A stretch of DNA of 64,000 nucleotides from Shinella fusca (GTDB lineage Bacteria > Pseudomonadota > Alphaproteobacteria > Rhizobiales > Rhizobiaceae), in contig NZ_JACHIK010000002.1 of assembly GCF_014203155.1 (NCBI RefSeq), positions 186,001-250,000 on the forward strand, read 5' to 3'. Positions 1 through 8,877 of this stretch are shown here, one piece after another (the first letter of the stretch is position 1; each line of letters starts with the position of its first letter). A model generated the notes under the pieces. The model saw nothing but the letters and a program-made list of their open reading frames with translations, was not told the origin of the DNA and did not search any database. The position numbers and the translations under genes were made by a program.

Positions 1-676
1 CGAAGCCGATCTTGAACTTGCGCGGCATGTAGGTGCGCCCGTACATCGGCTCTTCCGGCGCCTCGCCCTTCGTCTGGCGCTCCTCGCCGTACCAGATCTC
101 CGGATAGGCGCCGGTCTTCGGCGTGGCGTGGTCGCTTGCGCCCTTGGCGAGCGCGTAGACCTCGGCGTGCAGCGCCGAAAGCTCGGGATTGATCGAGGCC
201 ATGACGCCGCGCGCGTCGTCGCCGCAGGCCGCCTTGGTGTCGAGCGCGACGTCGTTCAGCCCCTGCATGACGGCGCGCAGGTTTTTCTTGTGGATGTAGT
301 GGAACTGGAAGGTCTGGCGTGTCGTCAGGCGCAGCATGTCGCCGGCATAGGCACGTCCCAGCGCATCGAGCTTCAGCCATTGCGCGGGTGTCAGCACGCC
401 GCCGGGAAGGCGCACGCGCGCCATGAAGCGATAGGCGGGCTCCAGCTTCTGCCGGCGCCGCTCGTCGCGGATGTCGCGGTCGTCCTGCTGGTAGACGCCA
501 TGGAACTTCATCAGCTTGATGTCGTCGCCGGGAACGGCGGCGGTCAGCGGCGCAGCGAGCCCCTCGGCGATGGTGCCGCGCAGCTGGTCGCTGTTCGCCT
601 TCATCGTCTCGTCCGGCGTGAGCCTTTCGAGGGGCTGGGAGATGTCGTGGCTGCGGTCGGTTTCAAGAAGGGTCAT
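1..676 (-). CDS. cysI: Sulfite reductase hemoprotein beta subunit, partial
   Basis: Assimilatory sulfite reductase hemoprotein, which reduces sulfite to sulfide with electrons from CysJ in the cytosol. Only the N-terminal 225 or so codons are present; the gene leaves the window at base 1. I read it from the reverse strand starting ATG ACC CTT CTT GAA. Family signatures are HGVYQQDDRD followed by KLEPAYRFMARVRLPGGVLTP and the TTRQTFQFHYIHKKNL stretch, which belong to the nitrite/sulfite reductase ferredoxin-like half-domain. The siroheme and 4Fe-4S cysteines lie beyond the edge. It follows cysJ by 8 bases on the same strand, so the two are one operon (cysJ-cysI). The NADPH-type partner makes the CysI assignment firmer than a ferredoxin-dependent enzyme. 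Confidence 0.9.
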   Translation of the reverse strand, partial: MTLLETDRSHDISQPLERLTPDETMKANSDQLRGTIAEGLAAPLTAAVPGDDIKLMKFHGVYQQDDRDIRDERRRQKLEPAYRFMARVRLPGGVLTPAQWLKLDALGRAYAGDMLRLTTRQTFQFHYIHKKNLRAVMQGLNDVALDTKAACGDDARGVMASINPELSALHAEVYALAKGASDHATPKTGAYPEIWYGEERQTKGEAPEEPMYGRTYMPRKFKIGF

Positions 677-684
677 GTCGGTCC

Positions 685-2487
685 TCAATAGACGTCGATC
701 TGGTAGCGGCGGCTTTCCTGCAGTGCGGCGAGGTATTCCTCGGCGGCAGCCTTGCCACGCCCGCTTTGCTCGGTGACGATCGTCAGGAGGGCGCGGTGGA
801 CGTCGGGCGCGAGCTTGGCCCCGTCGCCGCAGACATAGAGATGCGCGCCCTCTTCCAGCCAGGCGTAGACGTCGCGCGCCTCTTCCTGGAGGCGGTGCTG
901 CACATAGGTCTTTTGCGCCCCGTCGCGCGAGAAGGCGACGTTCATGCGGGACAGGACGCCGTCCTTCAGAAAGCCCTGCCATTCCGTCTGGTAGAGGAAG
1001 TCGCTGTCGAAGTTGCGCTCGCCGAAGAAGAGCCATGCGCGGCCGTCCGCGCCTTGCGCCTCGCGCTCCTGCAGGAAGGCGCGGTAGGGGGCGACGCCCG
1101 TGCCCGCGCCGATCATGATGATCGGCGCATCGCCCGCCGGCAGGCGGAAGCGCGGGTTCTCCTGCACATAGACGGGCAGGACGGTTTCCGGCGCGGCGCG
1201 GCGCGAGAACTGGCCGGAGGCGACGCCGAAACGCTCCTCGCCGTTCAGCGCATATTGCACGGTGGAGACCGTCAGATGCACCTCGTCGGGAACGGTCGTC
1301 GCGGAGGAGGCGATGGAATAGAGCCGCGGCTGGAGCGGGCGAAGGCCGGCGGCGAGCGCCGCCGCATCGACACCCCTTACCGGGAAGCGGCGCACGATAT
1401 CGATGACGTGGTTTTCGCGCAGGAATGCCGAGCGGGCATCGCCCGTCAGGTCCTTCAGCTCCGTCGAGCCGGTCACCTCGGCCCACTGGTCGAGGAAGCG
1501 CGGGGTAGCGGCGGTGATTTCCAGAACGCCACCGAGCGCCTCGCTGAGCGTCGTCGCCTCGCCCTTGAGCGTCAGGGGCTCGGCGCCGGAAAGATCGAGC
1601 GCCGACAGGAGGCTTTCGACGAGCGCCGGATCGTTGCGCGGCACGATGCCGAGGGCGTCGCCTGGCGCGAAGGAGAGGCCGGAGCCCTCCAGCGAGAGTT
1701 CGATATGCCGCGTCTCCTTGCTCGATCCCCGGCCGGTGAGCGCCAGGTTCTCGATGACGATGGCCGGGAAGGGGTTGCGCTTGTCGTAGGCTGTGGCAGC
1801 GGATACGGCCAGGCTGGCGGCGGGTGTCGCGGCGACGGCGCGCGGCGGGGCGAGCAGGCCGACGGCCGTCTCGATCCAGCCGGCGGCGGGGTCGTCATAG
1901 TCGACGTCGCAGTCGATGCGCGGGTGCAGGCGCTCGGCGCCGAGCTCGGCAAGGCGCTCGTCGATCCGCCGGCCCGCGCCGCAGAAGAATTCGTAGGTGG
2001 AATCGCCGAGCGCCAGCACGGCATAGCGCAGGCCCTCGAGCTTGGGCGCCTTGCGGCTTTCGACGAATTCGAAGAAGCCGGCGGCGGAGGTCGGCGGCGC
2101 GCCCTCGCCATGGGTGGAGGCGACGATGAGAAGGTCCTGCTCCTCCTTCAGCCGGCGCGGCTTGTAGTCGGCCATGTCGGCGAGGACCGGGGCGAAACCG
2201 GCCGCGCGTGCCGCTTCGGCAAGGCGGGTGGCGACGCCCTTGCCGTTGCCGGTCTCGCTGCCGTAGAGGATGGTGAGCGTGCGCACGGGAGCGGCCGCGG
2301 CGACCGGCGCCGGATCGAGGCCGGCGGGCAGGAGATGGGCCGCATCGGGACGGCCGGCATCGGCAAGGCCGGCGAAATAGCCGCTCAGCCAGAGCGCCTG
2401 GTGGGGCTTGAGCTGGGTGGCGACGGTGCGCACCGTCTTCCACTGTTCTTCGTTCAGCCCGGGTCCGTTGAATTCCAAGAGAGTCAT
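685..2487 (-). CDS. cysJ: Sulfite reductase (NADPH) flavoprotein alpha subunit
   Basis: Carries electrons from NADPH through FAD and FMN to CysI for sulfite reduction. The 600-residue protein has the usual order: a short helical lead (LNEEQWKTV), an FMN flavodoxin domain beginning near residue 70 (TILYGSETGNGKG), a FAD-binding domain (RLYSIASSA), and the NADPH-binding domain (IGAGTGVAPYRAFLQER), ending RRYQIDVY as is usual for CysJ. I place the start at 2487 (MTLLEFNGPG) because AGGAGG lies 11 bases upstream; an in-frame ATG at 2544 has no such site and would add 19 unsupported residues. It precedes cysI by 8 bases. A 21-base inverted repeat lies about 105 bases upstream. Confidence 0.95.
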   Translation of the reverse strand: MTLLEFNGPGLNEEQWKTVRTVATQLKPHQALWLSGYFAGLADAGRPDAAHLLPAGLDPAPVAAAAPVRTLTILYGSETGNGKGVATRLAEAARAAGFAPVLADMADYKPRRLKEEQDLLIVASTHGEGAPPTSAAGFFEFVESRKAPKLEGLRYAVLALGDSTYEFFCGAGRRIDERLAELGAERLHPRIDCDVDYDDPAAGWIETAVGLLAPPRAVAATPAASLAVSAATAYDKRNPFPAIVIENLALTGRGSSKETRHIELSLEGSGLSFAPGDALGIVPRNDPALVESLLSALDLSGAEPLTLKGEATTLSEALGGVLEITAATPRFLDQWAEVTGSTELKDLTGDARSAFLRENHVIDIVRRFPVRGVDAAALAAGLRPLQPRLYSIASSATTVPDEVHLTVSTVQYALNGEERFGVASGQFSRRAAPETVLPVYVQENPRFRLPAGDAPIIMIGAGTGVAPYRAFLQEREAQGADGRAWLFFGERNFDSDFLYQTEWQGFLKDGVLSRMNVAFSRDGAQKTYVQHRLQEEARDVYAWLEEGAHLYVCGDGAKLAPDVHRALLTIVTEQSGRGKAAAEEYLAALQESRRYQIDVY

Positions 2488-2591
2488 GCGTCCGCTCGCC
2501 TCCTGAGGCCGGAAAACCGGCATTTCCAAAGAGTTCGCGGGCACTATTGGCGGCCGTTCGGAGGTGTGACAAACGAATGATATTGTCCGCT

Positions 2592-2612
2592 GACTGCAAG
2601 AAAATTGCAGTC
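2592..2612. promoter_or_regulatory. Inverted repeat upstream of cysJ, candidate LysR-type operator
   Basis: GACTGCAA and TTGCAGTC form perfect 8-base arms around a 5-base A-rich centre, in the 254-base gap between the LysR gene and cysJ. LysR-family proteins bind interrupted dyads of T-N11-A type, which this contains. The link to the adjacent LysR protein is inference. Confidence 0.45.
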
Positions 2613-2741
2613 AACCCATCTTGAGACGCGTGTTCCAAAGGGGCGGGGAAGGGCGTTTCAGGCATTTTACCGCGAGCAGATTTGTTGGGACAACGTTCCC
2701 TTTGCCGAAGTGCAACTTTTTTCGCCTTTTCGGCCGTCCGG

Positions 2742-3584
2742 CTAGGCGGAAACCTGCTTCAGGCCGGAAAGGGCGTCCTGTACGTCCCGGCGCCCCTCCG
2801 ACGATTCCGCATAGACGGCATAGACGGGATAGGTGAATTCGGGCGCGCCTTCGACCCTTTCGAGCGTGCCCGCCGCAAGATAGGGCGCCACCGTTCCCTT
2901 GCGGAAATAGCCCGTGCCGCCGACGCGCAGGATATAGTGAAGGGCAAGCAGGCCGAAATCCACCTGAAGCGCCGGCTCGGCGAAACCGGCCTGCCCGAAA
3001 CCGGACTGGCCGGCGAATTGCGTGCCCCATTCGACGCGCACATGGTCCGGTTCCTCGCCTTCCTCCAAGCCGGCGACGTTCTGCACGAGGATGAGCTGCT
3101 CTTCCTCCAGAAGATCGATCCGGAAGCCGGGCATCAGCTTCGGCGCATAGAGGACGGCGACATCGAGCACGCCCGTGCGCAGCTGCTCCAGCAACTGGTC
3201 GGGAATGCCGACGCGGGCGTGGACGGCGATATGCGGGCAATTGCCCTTCATCCAGACGAGCCATTCCAGCATGAGCGGGTTCCACAGGCTCATCTCCCCG
3301 CCGACAGCCACGACCGCGGTGCGGCCGGGCGGCACGGTGAGCTGCTGGCGTGCCCGCTCCCATACCTGCACGAAGGACTGCGCGAAACGCTCGAATTCGC
3401 GGCCCGCCGGCGTGAGCGCCGCACCGTTGCGCGTGCGCACGAAGAGCTTGCGGCCCAGCGCCTCCTCCAGCGTGCGGATGCGCGCGCTCACCGTCGTCTG
3501 TGTGATATGCAGCCGTTCGGATGCCTTCAGGAAGCTGCCGGTATGCACGATCTCCAGAAAGGTGCGCGCCCGGTCGATATCCAT
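2742..3584 (-). CDS. LysR family transcriptional regulator
   Basis: A 280-residue LysR-type regulator. The N-terminal winged helix-turn-helix covers about residues 1-60 (FLEIVHTGSFLKASERLHITQTTVSARIRTLE, split by the usual LysR spacing), and the rest is a periplasmic-binding-like effector domain that is shorter than in most of the family (about 300-330 residues), so it is not CysB. A GAAGGA sequence precedes the ATG by 7 bases. It lies directly upstream of cysJ-cysI on the same strand, and the 254-base gap holds a perfect dyad, so control of sulfite reduction is plausible but unproved. The effector is unknown. Confidence 0.85.
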   Translation of the reverse strand: MDIDRARTFLEIVHTGSFLKASERLHITQTTVSARIRTLEEALGRKLFVRTRNGAALTPAGREFERFAQSFVQVWERARQQLTVPPGRTAVVAVGGEMSLWNPLMLEWLVWMKGNCPHIAVHARVGIPDQLLEQLRTGVLDVAVLYAPKLMPGFRIDLLEEEQLILVQNVAGLEEGEEPDHVRVEWGTQFAGQSGFGQAGFAEPALQVDFGLLALHYILRVGGTGYFRKGTVAPYLAAGTLERVEGAPEFTYPVYAVYAESSEGRRDVQDALSGLKQVSA

Positions 3585-3661
3585 GCAATCATCCTTCAGT
3601 GCAATTTTTTTGTCCTGACACTATAGTCCTTTTCATCCGAAAGCCCATTCGGGAATGCGAA

Positions 3662-3691
3662 AACCCGCCCGCGATATTTCGCGGGCGGGTT
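3662..3691 (-). terminator. Rho-independent terminator of the chemoreceptor gene
   Basis: A perfect 13-base-pair stem (AACCCGCCCGCGA with its complement) and 4-base loop, followed on the minus strand by TTTTCGC. It sits 27 bases past the chemoreceptor stop codon. Confidence 0.8.
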
Positions 3692-3718
3692 CAGTCTGGC
3701 GGCTTTCCGCCGGGGCGG

Positions 3719-5731
3719 TCAGAACTCCTGCCATTCCGCCCGGGTGTCGAGGGCCGCATTGCCGCTGAAGGCGGCGGCGACCTTGCGGCCAAGCGTGCGG
3801 GCGGGGGAGGCCTGCGGGCGTGCGGCCTGCCCGGATGCCGCTTTCGCCGCCGGCATGCCGGCGAGGCGGAACCGGCCGACGAGGTCGCGAAGGCGCACCG
3901 CTTCCGTCGCCAGCGTATTGGATGCGGCGTTGGATTCTTCCACCATCGCCGCGTTCTGCTGCGTCGTCTGGTCCATGGCGTTGACGGCGGTGTTGACCTC
4001 CGCAAGCCCGACGGACTGCTCCTTCGCGGACGTTGCGATGGATTCCATGTGCGTGTTGATCTCGATGATGAAGCCGCTGATGGTCTTCAGCGCCGAACCC
4101 GCATCGCGCACCAGCTTCACGCCGTTGTCCACCTCGGTGGAGGAGTTGTGGATCAGCTCCTTGATCTCCTTTGCCGCCTGTGCGGAGCGCTGGGCGAGCT
4201 CGCGCACTTCCTGGGCGACGACGGCAAAGCCCTTGCCGGCCTCGCCCGCGCGCGCCGCTTCCACCCCGGCATTCAGCGCCAGAAGGTTCGTCTGGAAGGC
4301 GATCTCGTCGATCACGCCGATGATGTTGGAGATCTGCTGGGCGCTCTCCTCGATCTTGCGCATCGCTTCCTCCGCGTAGGAGACCACTTCGGCGGACTGG
4401 GCGGCGGCGTGGTTGGCCTGCCCCGCGACGCTGCGCGCCTCCTCCGTGCGCTTGCTGGAATTGGCGACGTTGACGGTGATCTCGTCGAGTGCTGCCGCGG
4501 TTTCCTCGAGCGAGGCCGCCTGCTGCTCGGTGCGTTTGGAAAGATCGTCCGTGCCGGCGGCGATTTCCCGTGTGCCGTTGTCGAGCGTCGAGATGGCGTT
4601 CGATATATCGCTGAGCGTCGTGGCGAGCTGGGCGACCGACTGGTTGAAGTCGTGGCGCAGCGGCTCGAAATCGGGCGCGAAGATTTCGTCGATCTGGAAG
4701 GCGAGGTCGCCGGCGGCGAGGCGCTTCAGGCCCGCCGCAAGGCCGGAGGTGGCCACGCGCAGCCGTTCGGCCGCATCGGCCTCGGCCTTTTCCTGCATGG
4801 CGATCCGTTCGGCTTCGGCGCGCTTGCGGCCTTCCACCGCTTCCTCCTCCAGGCGCCGGTTGGCGATGGCGCTCTGGCGGAACACTTCGAGCGCCTTGCC
4901 CATGTCGCCGATCTCGTCATTGTTGCGGGCAAGGACGATCTCGGTGTCGAGCTGACCGTCGGCGACAAGGCCCATGGATGCGCCGAGGCGCGACATGCCG
5001 CCGATGATGCGCCTGAACGTCACGTAGCCGACGATGGAGAACATCAGCGCCAACGCGGACATGGCCGTGACGATCAGCGTCCAACAGAGGCCGGCCCGGC
5101 CGTTGGCCTCGTCGATGACGCTTTGCGTGCGCGCCTCCATCTTCTCGAAGAAGGTATCGACCGGCTGCATCACGTTGGCCTTGAACTTGTGATAGTCGGG
5201 CGAGTTGAGCATCCGGGTCGCTTTTTCGCGCGCTTGCGGGCCGAGGGTGGCGGCGTTGTCGACCAGGGTCATCGCCTCGGTCTCCAGCTTGATGAGCGCG
5301 TCCGAGCGCTTGCCGGCCTCGTCGAGAAGGCCGAATTCCTCGTCGGTGAAGCCGGCCTGCTTCATCAGGTCGTGCAGCGAGACGGCCGGGCCGTCCGGCC
5401 GCGGCTTGGCGACGCCCCCGGCGACGAAATCCCAGTAGATCCGTTCATAACCTTCCGGCCGCGGACGCGTGCCGTTGCGGATTTCGATGACGGCGTTGTA
5501 CTGGTCCTTGAAGGCCGGATCGCCCGTCTCGGCATAGGTGCGCACCATGCGCGTCAGGTCGTCCGATGATTGCCGGAAGCCGTCGGCGAGCACATAGGAC
5601 TGGTATTTCTGGTCGTAAGCCCGGGTGACGTCGTCGGCTGCGCCGGCATATTCCCAGAGGCTCACCACGAGCCCTGCCATCACCACGCCGGTAGCCGACG
5701 CCAGGGCGATGAATTGCGTCTTGATTTTCAT
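3719..5731 (-). CDS. Methyl-accepting chemotaxis protein with CheR-docking tail
   Basis: A transmembrane chemoreceptor of about 670 residues. A first membrane segment lies near residues 8-28, then a periplasmic helical sensor of about 185 residues, a second membrane segment around 214-240 ([25 protein letters not shown]), a HAMP linker, a second helical segment, and the cytoplasmic signalling hairpin with the conserved tip region [21 protein letters not shown] (read in two parts) near residue 485. The last five residues are EWQEF, which fits the xWxxF pentapeptide that tethers CheR and CheB in high-abundance receptors. ATG 5731 is preferred (GGGA 9 bases upstream); ATG 5740 and GTG 5755 are in frame. 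The ligand is unknown, and no che genes are nearby. Confidence 0.92.
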   Translation of the reverse strand: MKIKTQFIALASATGVVMAGLVVSLWEYAGAADDVTRAYDQKYQSYVLADGFRQSSDDLTRMVRTYAETGDPAFKDQYNAVIEIRNGTRPRPEGYERIYWDFVAGGVAKPRPDGPAVSLHDLMKQAGFTDEEFGLLDEAGKRSDALIKLETEAMTLVDNAATLGPQAREKATRMLNSPDYHKFKANVMQPVDTFFEKMEARTQSVIDEANGRAGLCWTLIVTAMSALALMFSIVGYVTFRRIIGGMSRLGASMGLVADGQLDTEIVLARNNDEIGDMGKALEVFRQSAIANRRLEEEAVEGRKRAEAERIAMQEKAEADAAERLRVATSGLAAGLKRLAAGDLAFQIDEIFAPDFEPLRHDFNQSVAQLATTLSDISNAISTLDNGTREIAAGTDDLSKRTEQQAASLEETAAALDEITVNVANSSKRTEEARSVAGQANHAAAQSAEVVSYAEEAMRKIEESAQQISNIIGVIDEIAFQTNLLALNAGVEAARAGEAGKGFAVVAQEVRELAQRSAQAAKEIKELIHNSSTEVDNGVKLVRDAGSALKTISGFIIEINTHMESIATSAKEQSVGLAEVNTAVNAMDQTTQQNAAMVEESNAASNTLATEAVRLRDLVGRFRLAGMPAAKAASGQAARPQASPARTLGRKVAAAFSGNAALDTRAEWQEF

Positions 5732-5755
5732 GATGGTCATTCCCGACGTGGACAC

Positions 5756-6247
5756 ACCTTTCCTGCCGCGCCGAAATCATTTCGGACGTCACGAAGACAT
5801 GCCACCGATGAGTGCAACGCCGGCAGCATCGCCGGAATAACTATAGACTGTCGAAGCGAATGGTTAGCAAATCGATAAAACCATGCAACTTTGGTCTAAG
5901 AACACGCAATTTCTCCTCCCTATTTCTAGGGATGTCGAATTTTCAATTTTATGTTGTGGTGTCGATTCTATCACTAATTTTATCGTATGAAGTATTTAAG
6001 GAATAAGTATTTGTATATTCGCATCAATACTTATATATTCATATATAATAAAATAAAGGCGCGCGTAAGGCCCTGCCGGCAGGGTGAAACTTGCGTATAG
6101 TCAGAAAAGAAGATGTATATCGCGATACGATATATTTCTGAAAGGAACCGTTCGCCCCGGAAACGAGAGGTGCAGGCCCGGGACTTGCGCCTTGCCAGCG
6201 GCCTTGCCGGGGTCTATCGACGGCGAAACGCACGTCGAGGAACTGCC
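5756..6247. other. AT-rich intergenic island
   Basis: This 490-base gap contains no convincing gene. From about 5830 to 6110 the base composition falls to strongly AT-rich, in sharp contrast to the GC-rich surroundings. A 24-codon hydrophobic open frame (MSNFQFYVVV..., 5935-6006) is present but its only GA-rich sequence touches the ATG, so translation is doubtful. The tract lies between divergent genes and probably contains both promoters; it could also be a binding region for an AT-preferring silencer such as MucR/Ros, or a remnant of imported DNA. Confidence 0.6.
6003..6034. repeat. Inverted repeat in AT-rich island
   Basis: ATAAGTATT at 6003-6011 and AATACTTAT at 6026-6034 are perfect 9-base arms around 14 bases. 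It could be an operator or a hairpin; no run of T follows that would make it a clear terminator. Confidence 0.5.
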
Positions 6248-6739
6248 ATGCACCACATCGGAAAAATCGAGGCGGCCGACAAGCCGGGCTTCTACCGTGA
6301 GCTTTTGGCGCAGGCAGAAGGGCTCCTGCACGGCGAGCGCGACGCCATCGCCAACGCGGCCAATCTTGCCGCGCTGATCTTCGATGCCGTCGAGGACCTC
6401 AACTGGGCCGGCTTCTATTTCCTGAAATCGGAGAGGGAACTGGTGCTCGGCCCGTTCCAGGGCAAGGTGGCGTGCGTGCGCATTCCGGTCGGCAAGGGCG
6501 TGTGCGGCAGCGCAGTCGCCGAGCGGCGCAGCCGGCGCGTCGAGGACGTCGACGCCTTTCCCGGCCATATCGCCTGCGACGCCGCTTCGCGCTCGGAACT
6601 CGTCGTGCCGCTCATCAGGGACGGCGCCGTCCTCGGCGTCCTCGATCTCGACAGTCCGTCGCCGGGCCGCTTCACGCCGGAAGACCAGGCCGGTTTCGAG
6701 GCGCTCGCCGCGCTCTACGTCGCGGCGAGCGATCCTTAA
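6248..6739 (+). CDS. msrC: Free methionine-(R)-sulfoxide reductase, GAF type
   Basis: A 163-residue single GAF-domain enzyme that reduces free methionine-R-sulfoxide with thioredoxin, in the cytosol. The signature tail CDAASRSELVVPL and NWAGFYFL are diagnostic of the YebR/fRMsr family, and the three conserved cysteines are visible (VACVRI, GVCGSAV, IACDAAS). GAGGAA sits 7 bases before ATG 6248. Its stop lies 4 bases from the stop of the convergent small gene. The promoter must lie in the AT-rich island upstream. Confidence 0.9.
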   Translation: MHHIGKIEAADKPGFYRELLAQAEGLLHGERDAIANAANLAALIFDAVEDLNWAGFYFLKSERELVLGPFQGKVACVRIPVGKGVCGSAVAERRSRRVEDVDAFPGHIACDAASRSELVVPLIRDGAVLGVLDLDSPSPGRFTPEDQAGFEALAALYVAASDP

Positions 6740-6743
6740 ATCC

Positions 6744-6932
6744 CTAGTGGGTGGTGGTGCCGGACGGTTCGCCCGCCTTGGGGGCGATGCCGGCGGCCTG
6801 CTCGCAAATCTCCACATGCCGCGCCAGTGCCGTGTTGGACAGCACCGCGCTGATGGTGGTGATGTCGCGGCCCTGGTACTTGGGGGTCTGCTGGGCGGCT
6901 TTCAGCCTTTCCAGAAGGGTAAGACGGCTCAT
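6744..6932 (-). CDS. Conserved small hypothetical protein
   Basis: A 62-residue soluble protein (MSRLTLLERLKAAQ...). A strong AAAAGGAGG precedes the ATG by 6 bases, which supports real translation. It starts 41 bases after minE on the same strand, so it may be cotranscribed with minCDE. No domain is recognised; a short helical N-terminus and one cysteine can be seen. Function unknown. Confidence 0.7.
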   Translation of the reverse strand: MSRLTLLERLKAAQQTPKYQGRDITTISAVLSNTALARHVEICEQAAGIAPKAGEPSGTTTH

Positions 6933-6973
6933 GGCATCCTCCTTTTGAGCGGTTGAGGTTGAAGCTCGAAGGC

Positions 6974-7237
6974 TCAGGCGGCCTTCTTGCCGGCGTTGAA
7001 CGGAATCTCGATGTCGACGGCGAGCGTGGAGACCTGCGCGCCGCGTTCCATCTTGATGGAGACCTTTTCGTCGTCGACCTGCATGTGCTTGGAAATCGCT
7101 TTGAGGATTTCGTCGCGCAGCTTGTTGACGAGGTCGGAGTCGCCGGTGGCGGCGCGCTCGTGGGCGAGCAGCACCTGCAGCCGCTCGCGGGCGGCCGGGG
7201 CCGACTGGGCGCGGGAGAAGAAGCGGAAAGGATTCAT
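6974..7237 (-). CDS. minE: Cell division topological specificity factor MinE
   Basis: An 87-residue MinE. The N-terminal part ([26 protein letters not shown]) is the membrane-binding and anti-MinCD segment that stimulates MinD ATPase; the C-terminal half is the dimerising topological-specificity domain ([22 protein letters not shown]). It drives pole-to-pole oscillation of MinCD. The ATG overlaps the minD stop by 4 bases, indicating translational coupling in a minC-minD-minE operon. Confidence 0.97.
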   Translation of the reverse strand: MNPFRFFSRAQSAPAARERLQVLLAHERAATGDSDLVNKLRDEILKAISKHMQVDDEKVSIKMERGAQVSTLAVDIEIPFNAGKKAA

Positions 7238-8049
7238 GCCGCCTTCCTTCCGAAGATCTTGCCGAGGAAGCTGCGCTTCTCGCCCGGCACCGTGACCGGC
7301 AGGGTCTCGCCTTTCAGGCGCCGCGTCGCCTCGAAATAGGCGAGCGCCGGGGCGCTGCGGCCGTCGGCGAGGGTAACGGGCGCGCCGACGTTCGAGGCGC
7401 GCAGCACGTCCATGCTTTCGGGAATGATGCCGAGCAGCGGGATCGACAGGATCTCCAGCACGTCCTCGACCTTCAGCATGTCGCCGCGCTCGGCGCGGGC
7501 CGCGTCGTAGCGGGTGAGCAGGAGGTGCTTTTCGATGCGCTCGCCGTTCTCCGCCTTCAGCGTCTTGGAATCGAGAAGGCCGATGATGCGGTCGCTATCG
7601 CGCACCGAGGAGACTTCCGGATTGGTGACGACGATGGCGACGTCGGCGTGGCGCATGGCGAGCGTCGCGCCGCGCTCGATGCCGGCGGGACTGTCGCAGA
7701 TCACCCAGTCGAACGCGTTCTTGAGGGCGGTGATGACCTTCTCGACGCCTTCCGGCGTCAGGTTGTCCTTGTCGCGGGTCTGCGAGGCAGGCAGCAGGTA
7801 GAGCGTCTCGACGCGCTTGTCGCGGATCAGCGCCTGGGTGAGCTTTGCCTCACCCTGGATGACGTTGACGAGGTCGTAGACCACGCGCCGTTCCGCGCCC
7901 ATGACGAGATCGAGGTTGCGCAGGCCGACGTCGAAATCCACGACCACGACCTTCTCGCCGTTCTGCGCCAGCGCGGCGCCCAGAGCTGCCGACGACGTCG
8001 TCTTGCCGACGCCGCCCTTGCCCGATGTGACAACGATTACCTTGCCCAT
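7234..8049 (-). CDS. minD: Septum site-determining ATPase MinD
   Basis: A 271-residue ParA/MinD ATPase that binds the membrane with ATP and recruits MinC to block FtsZ rings away from midcell. It has the deviant Walker A motif [10 protein letters not shown] at residues 9-18, the [11 protein letters not shown] segment and a C-terminal amphipathic tail ([13 protein letters not shown]) that serves as the membrane-targeting sequence. GGAGAC precedes ATG 8049. It lies 35 bases after minC and overlaps minE. Confidence 0.98.
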   Translation of the reverse strand: MGKVIVVTSGKGGVGKTTSSAALGAALAQNGEKVVVVDFDVGLRNLDLVMGAERRVVYDLVNVIQGEAKLTQALIRDKRVETLYLLPASQTRDKDNLTPEGVEKVITALKNAFDWVICDSPAGIERGATLAMRHADVAIVVTNPEVSSVRDSDRIIGLLDSKTLKAENGERIEKHLLLTRYDAARAERGDMLKVEDVLEILSIPLLGIIPESMDVLRASNVGAPVTLADGRSAPALAYFEATRRLKGETLPVTVPGEKRSFLGKIFGRKAA

Positions 8050-8084
8050 ATACGTCTCCAGTAAATGGCTGTTCGCCTTGTTGT

Positions 8085-8825
8085 TCAGCCGAGTGTCGCG
8101 GCCTTGATCGTTTCGCCTTCGAGCCAGATCTGCACGGGCTTGCCGCGCAGTTCCGGTTCCATGTCGTCCGCCGTCTTGTAGAAGCCGTCGACGGCGATCA
8201 GCTCGGCTTCGAGCTTGCGGCAGAAGATGCGCGCCGAGGCATTGCCCGTCGAGCCGGCCATCGCCCGGCCGCGCAAGGGGCCGTAGACGTGGATCGAGCC
8301 GCCGGCGACCACTTCGGCGCCCGAGGCGACCGAGCCGACGATGGTGACGTCGCCTTCCGGAAAGAAGATCGACTGGCCCGAGCGGACCGGCCGCGTCACG
8401 ACCAGCGAGGGCGTTACGCCCACCGGCGCCGGCATGGCGGGAACCGCCGGTACAGGCGTGACCGGGCCGGCCGCTTCCGCCGGTTCGCTCTCGGGCGCCT
8501 CGATGTCGCCGGCCGGGCGGCCGTCGGTCATGGCCGGCGGCAGGTCGGGGCCGAGCAGCGAGGAACGTGCGCCCTCGATGCCCATGACGCGCACGTTGCG
8601 CGCCCTCAGCGCCTCGACCAGCATGTGAAGCTCCGAGCGGTCGATGTCGAGGCCGTCGACGTCGAGCACGACCGGGCGGCGCAGGAAGAAGCCGGCCGAG
8701 CGGGCGGCCAGGTCGTCGAGGCGCACCAGCCAGTCCTCGAAGGGCAGCTCCGGGGTCAATGCAAGCGCAAGGAAGGACCGCCCCTTGAGGCGGATCGGCC
8801 GGGGTTGAGTTAACACGTCAGTCAT
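8085..8825 (-). CDS. minC: Septum site-determining protein MinC
   Basis: A 246-residue FtsZ polymerisation inhibitor. The N-terminal FtsZ-binding domain covers about residues 10-105. It is joined by a proline- and alanine-rich linker (about 120-155) to the C-terminal beta-helix that binds MinD (QSIFFPEGDVTIVGSVASGAEV and the following GSIHVYGPLRGRAMAG). It is first in the operon. The start is ATG 8825; the upstream TTAATTTTCAG tract is AT-rich and probably holds the operon promoter. Confidence 0.96.
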   Translation of the reverse strand: MTDVLTQPRPIRLKGRSFLALALTPELPFEDWLVRLDDLAARSAGFFLRRPVVLDVDGLDIDRSELHMLVEALRARNVRVMGIEGARSSLLGPDLPPAMTDGRPAGDIEAPESEPAEAAGPVTPVPAVPAMPAPVGVTPSLVVTRPVRSGQSIFFPEGDVTIVGSVASGAEVVAGGSIHVYGPLRGRAMAGSTGNASARIFCRKLEAELIAVDGFYKTADDMEPELRGKPVQIWLEGETIKAATLG

Positions 8826-8877
8826 CTTGGTTAATTTTCAGTTGCTTCGATGTAGCGGTGGAATGGTTAACAAATGG

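Noticed and set aside
5935-6006. Short hydrophobic peptide MSNFQFYVVV...
   Set aside because: The only purine-rich sequence abuts the start codon and no homology can be claimed; kept as an observation within the AT-rich island rather than a gene.
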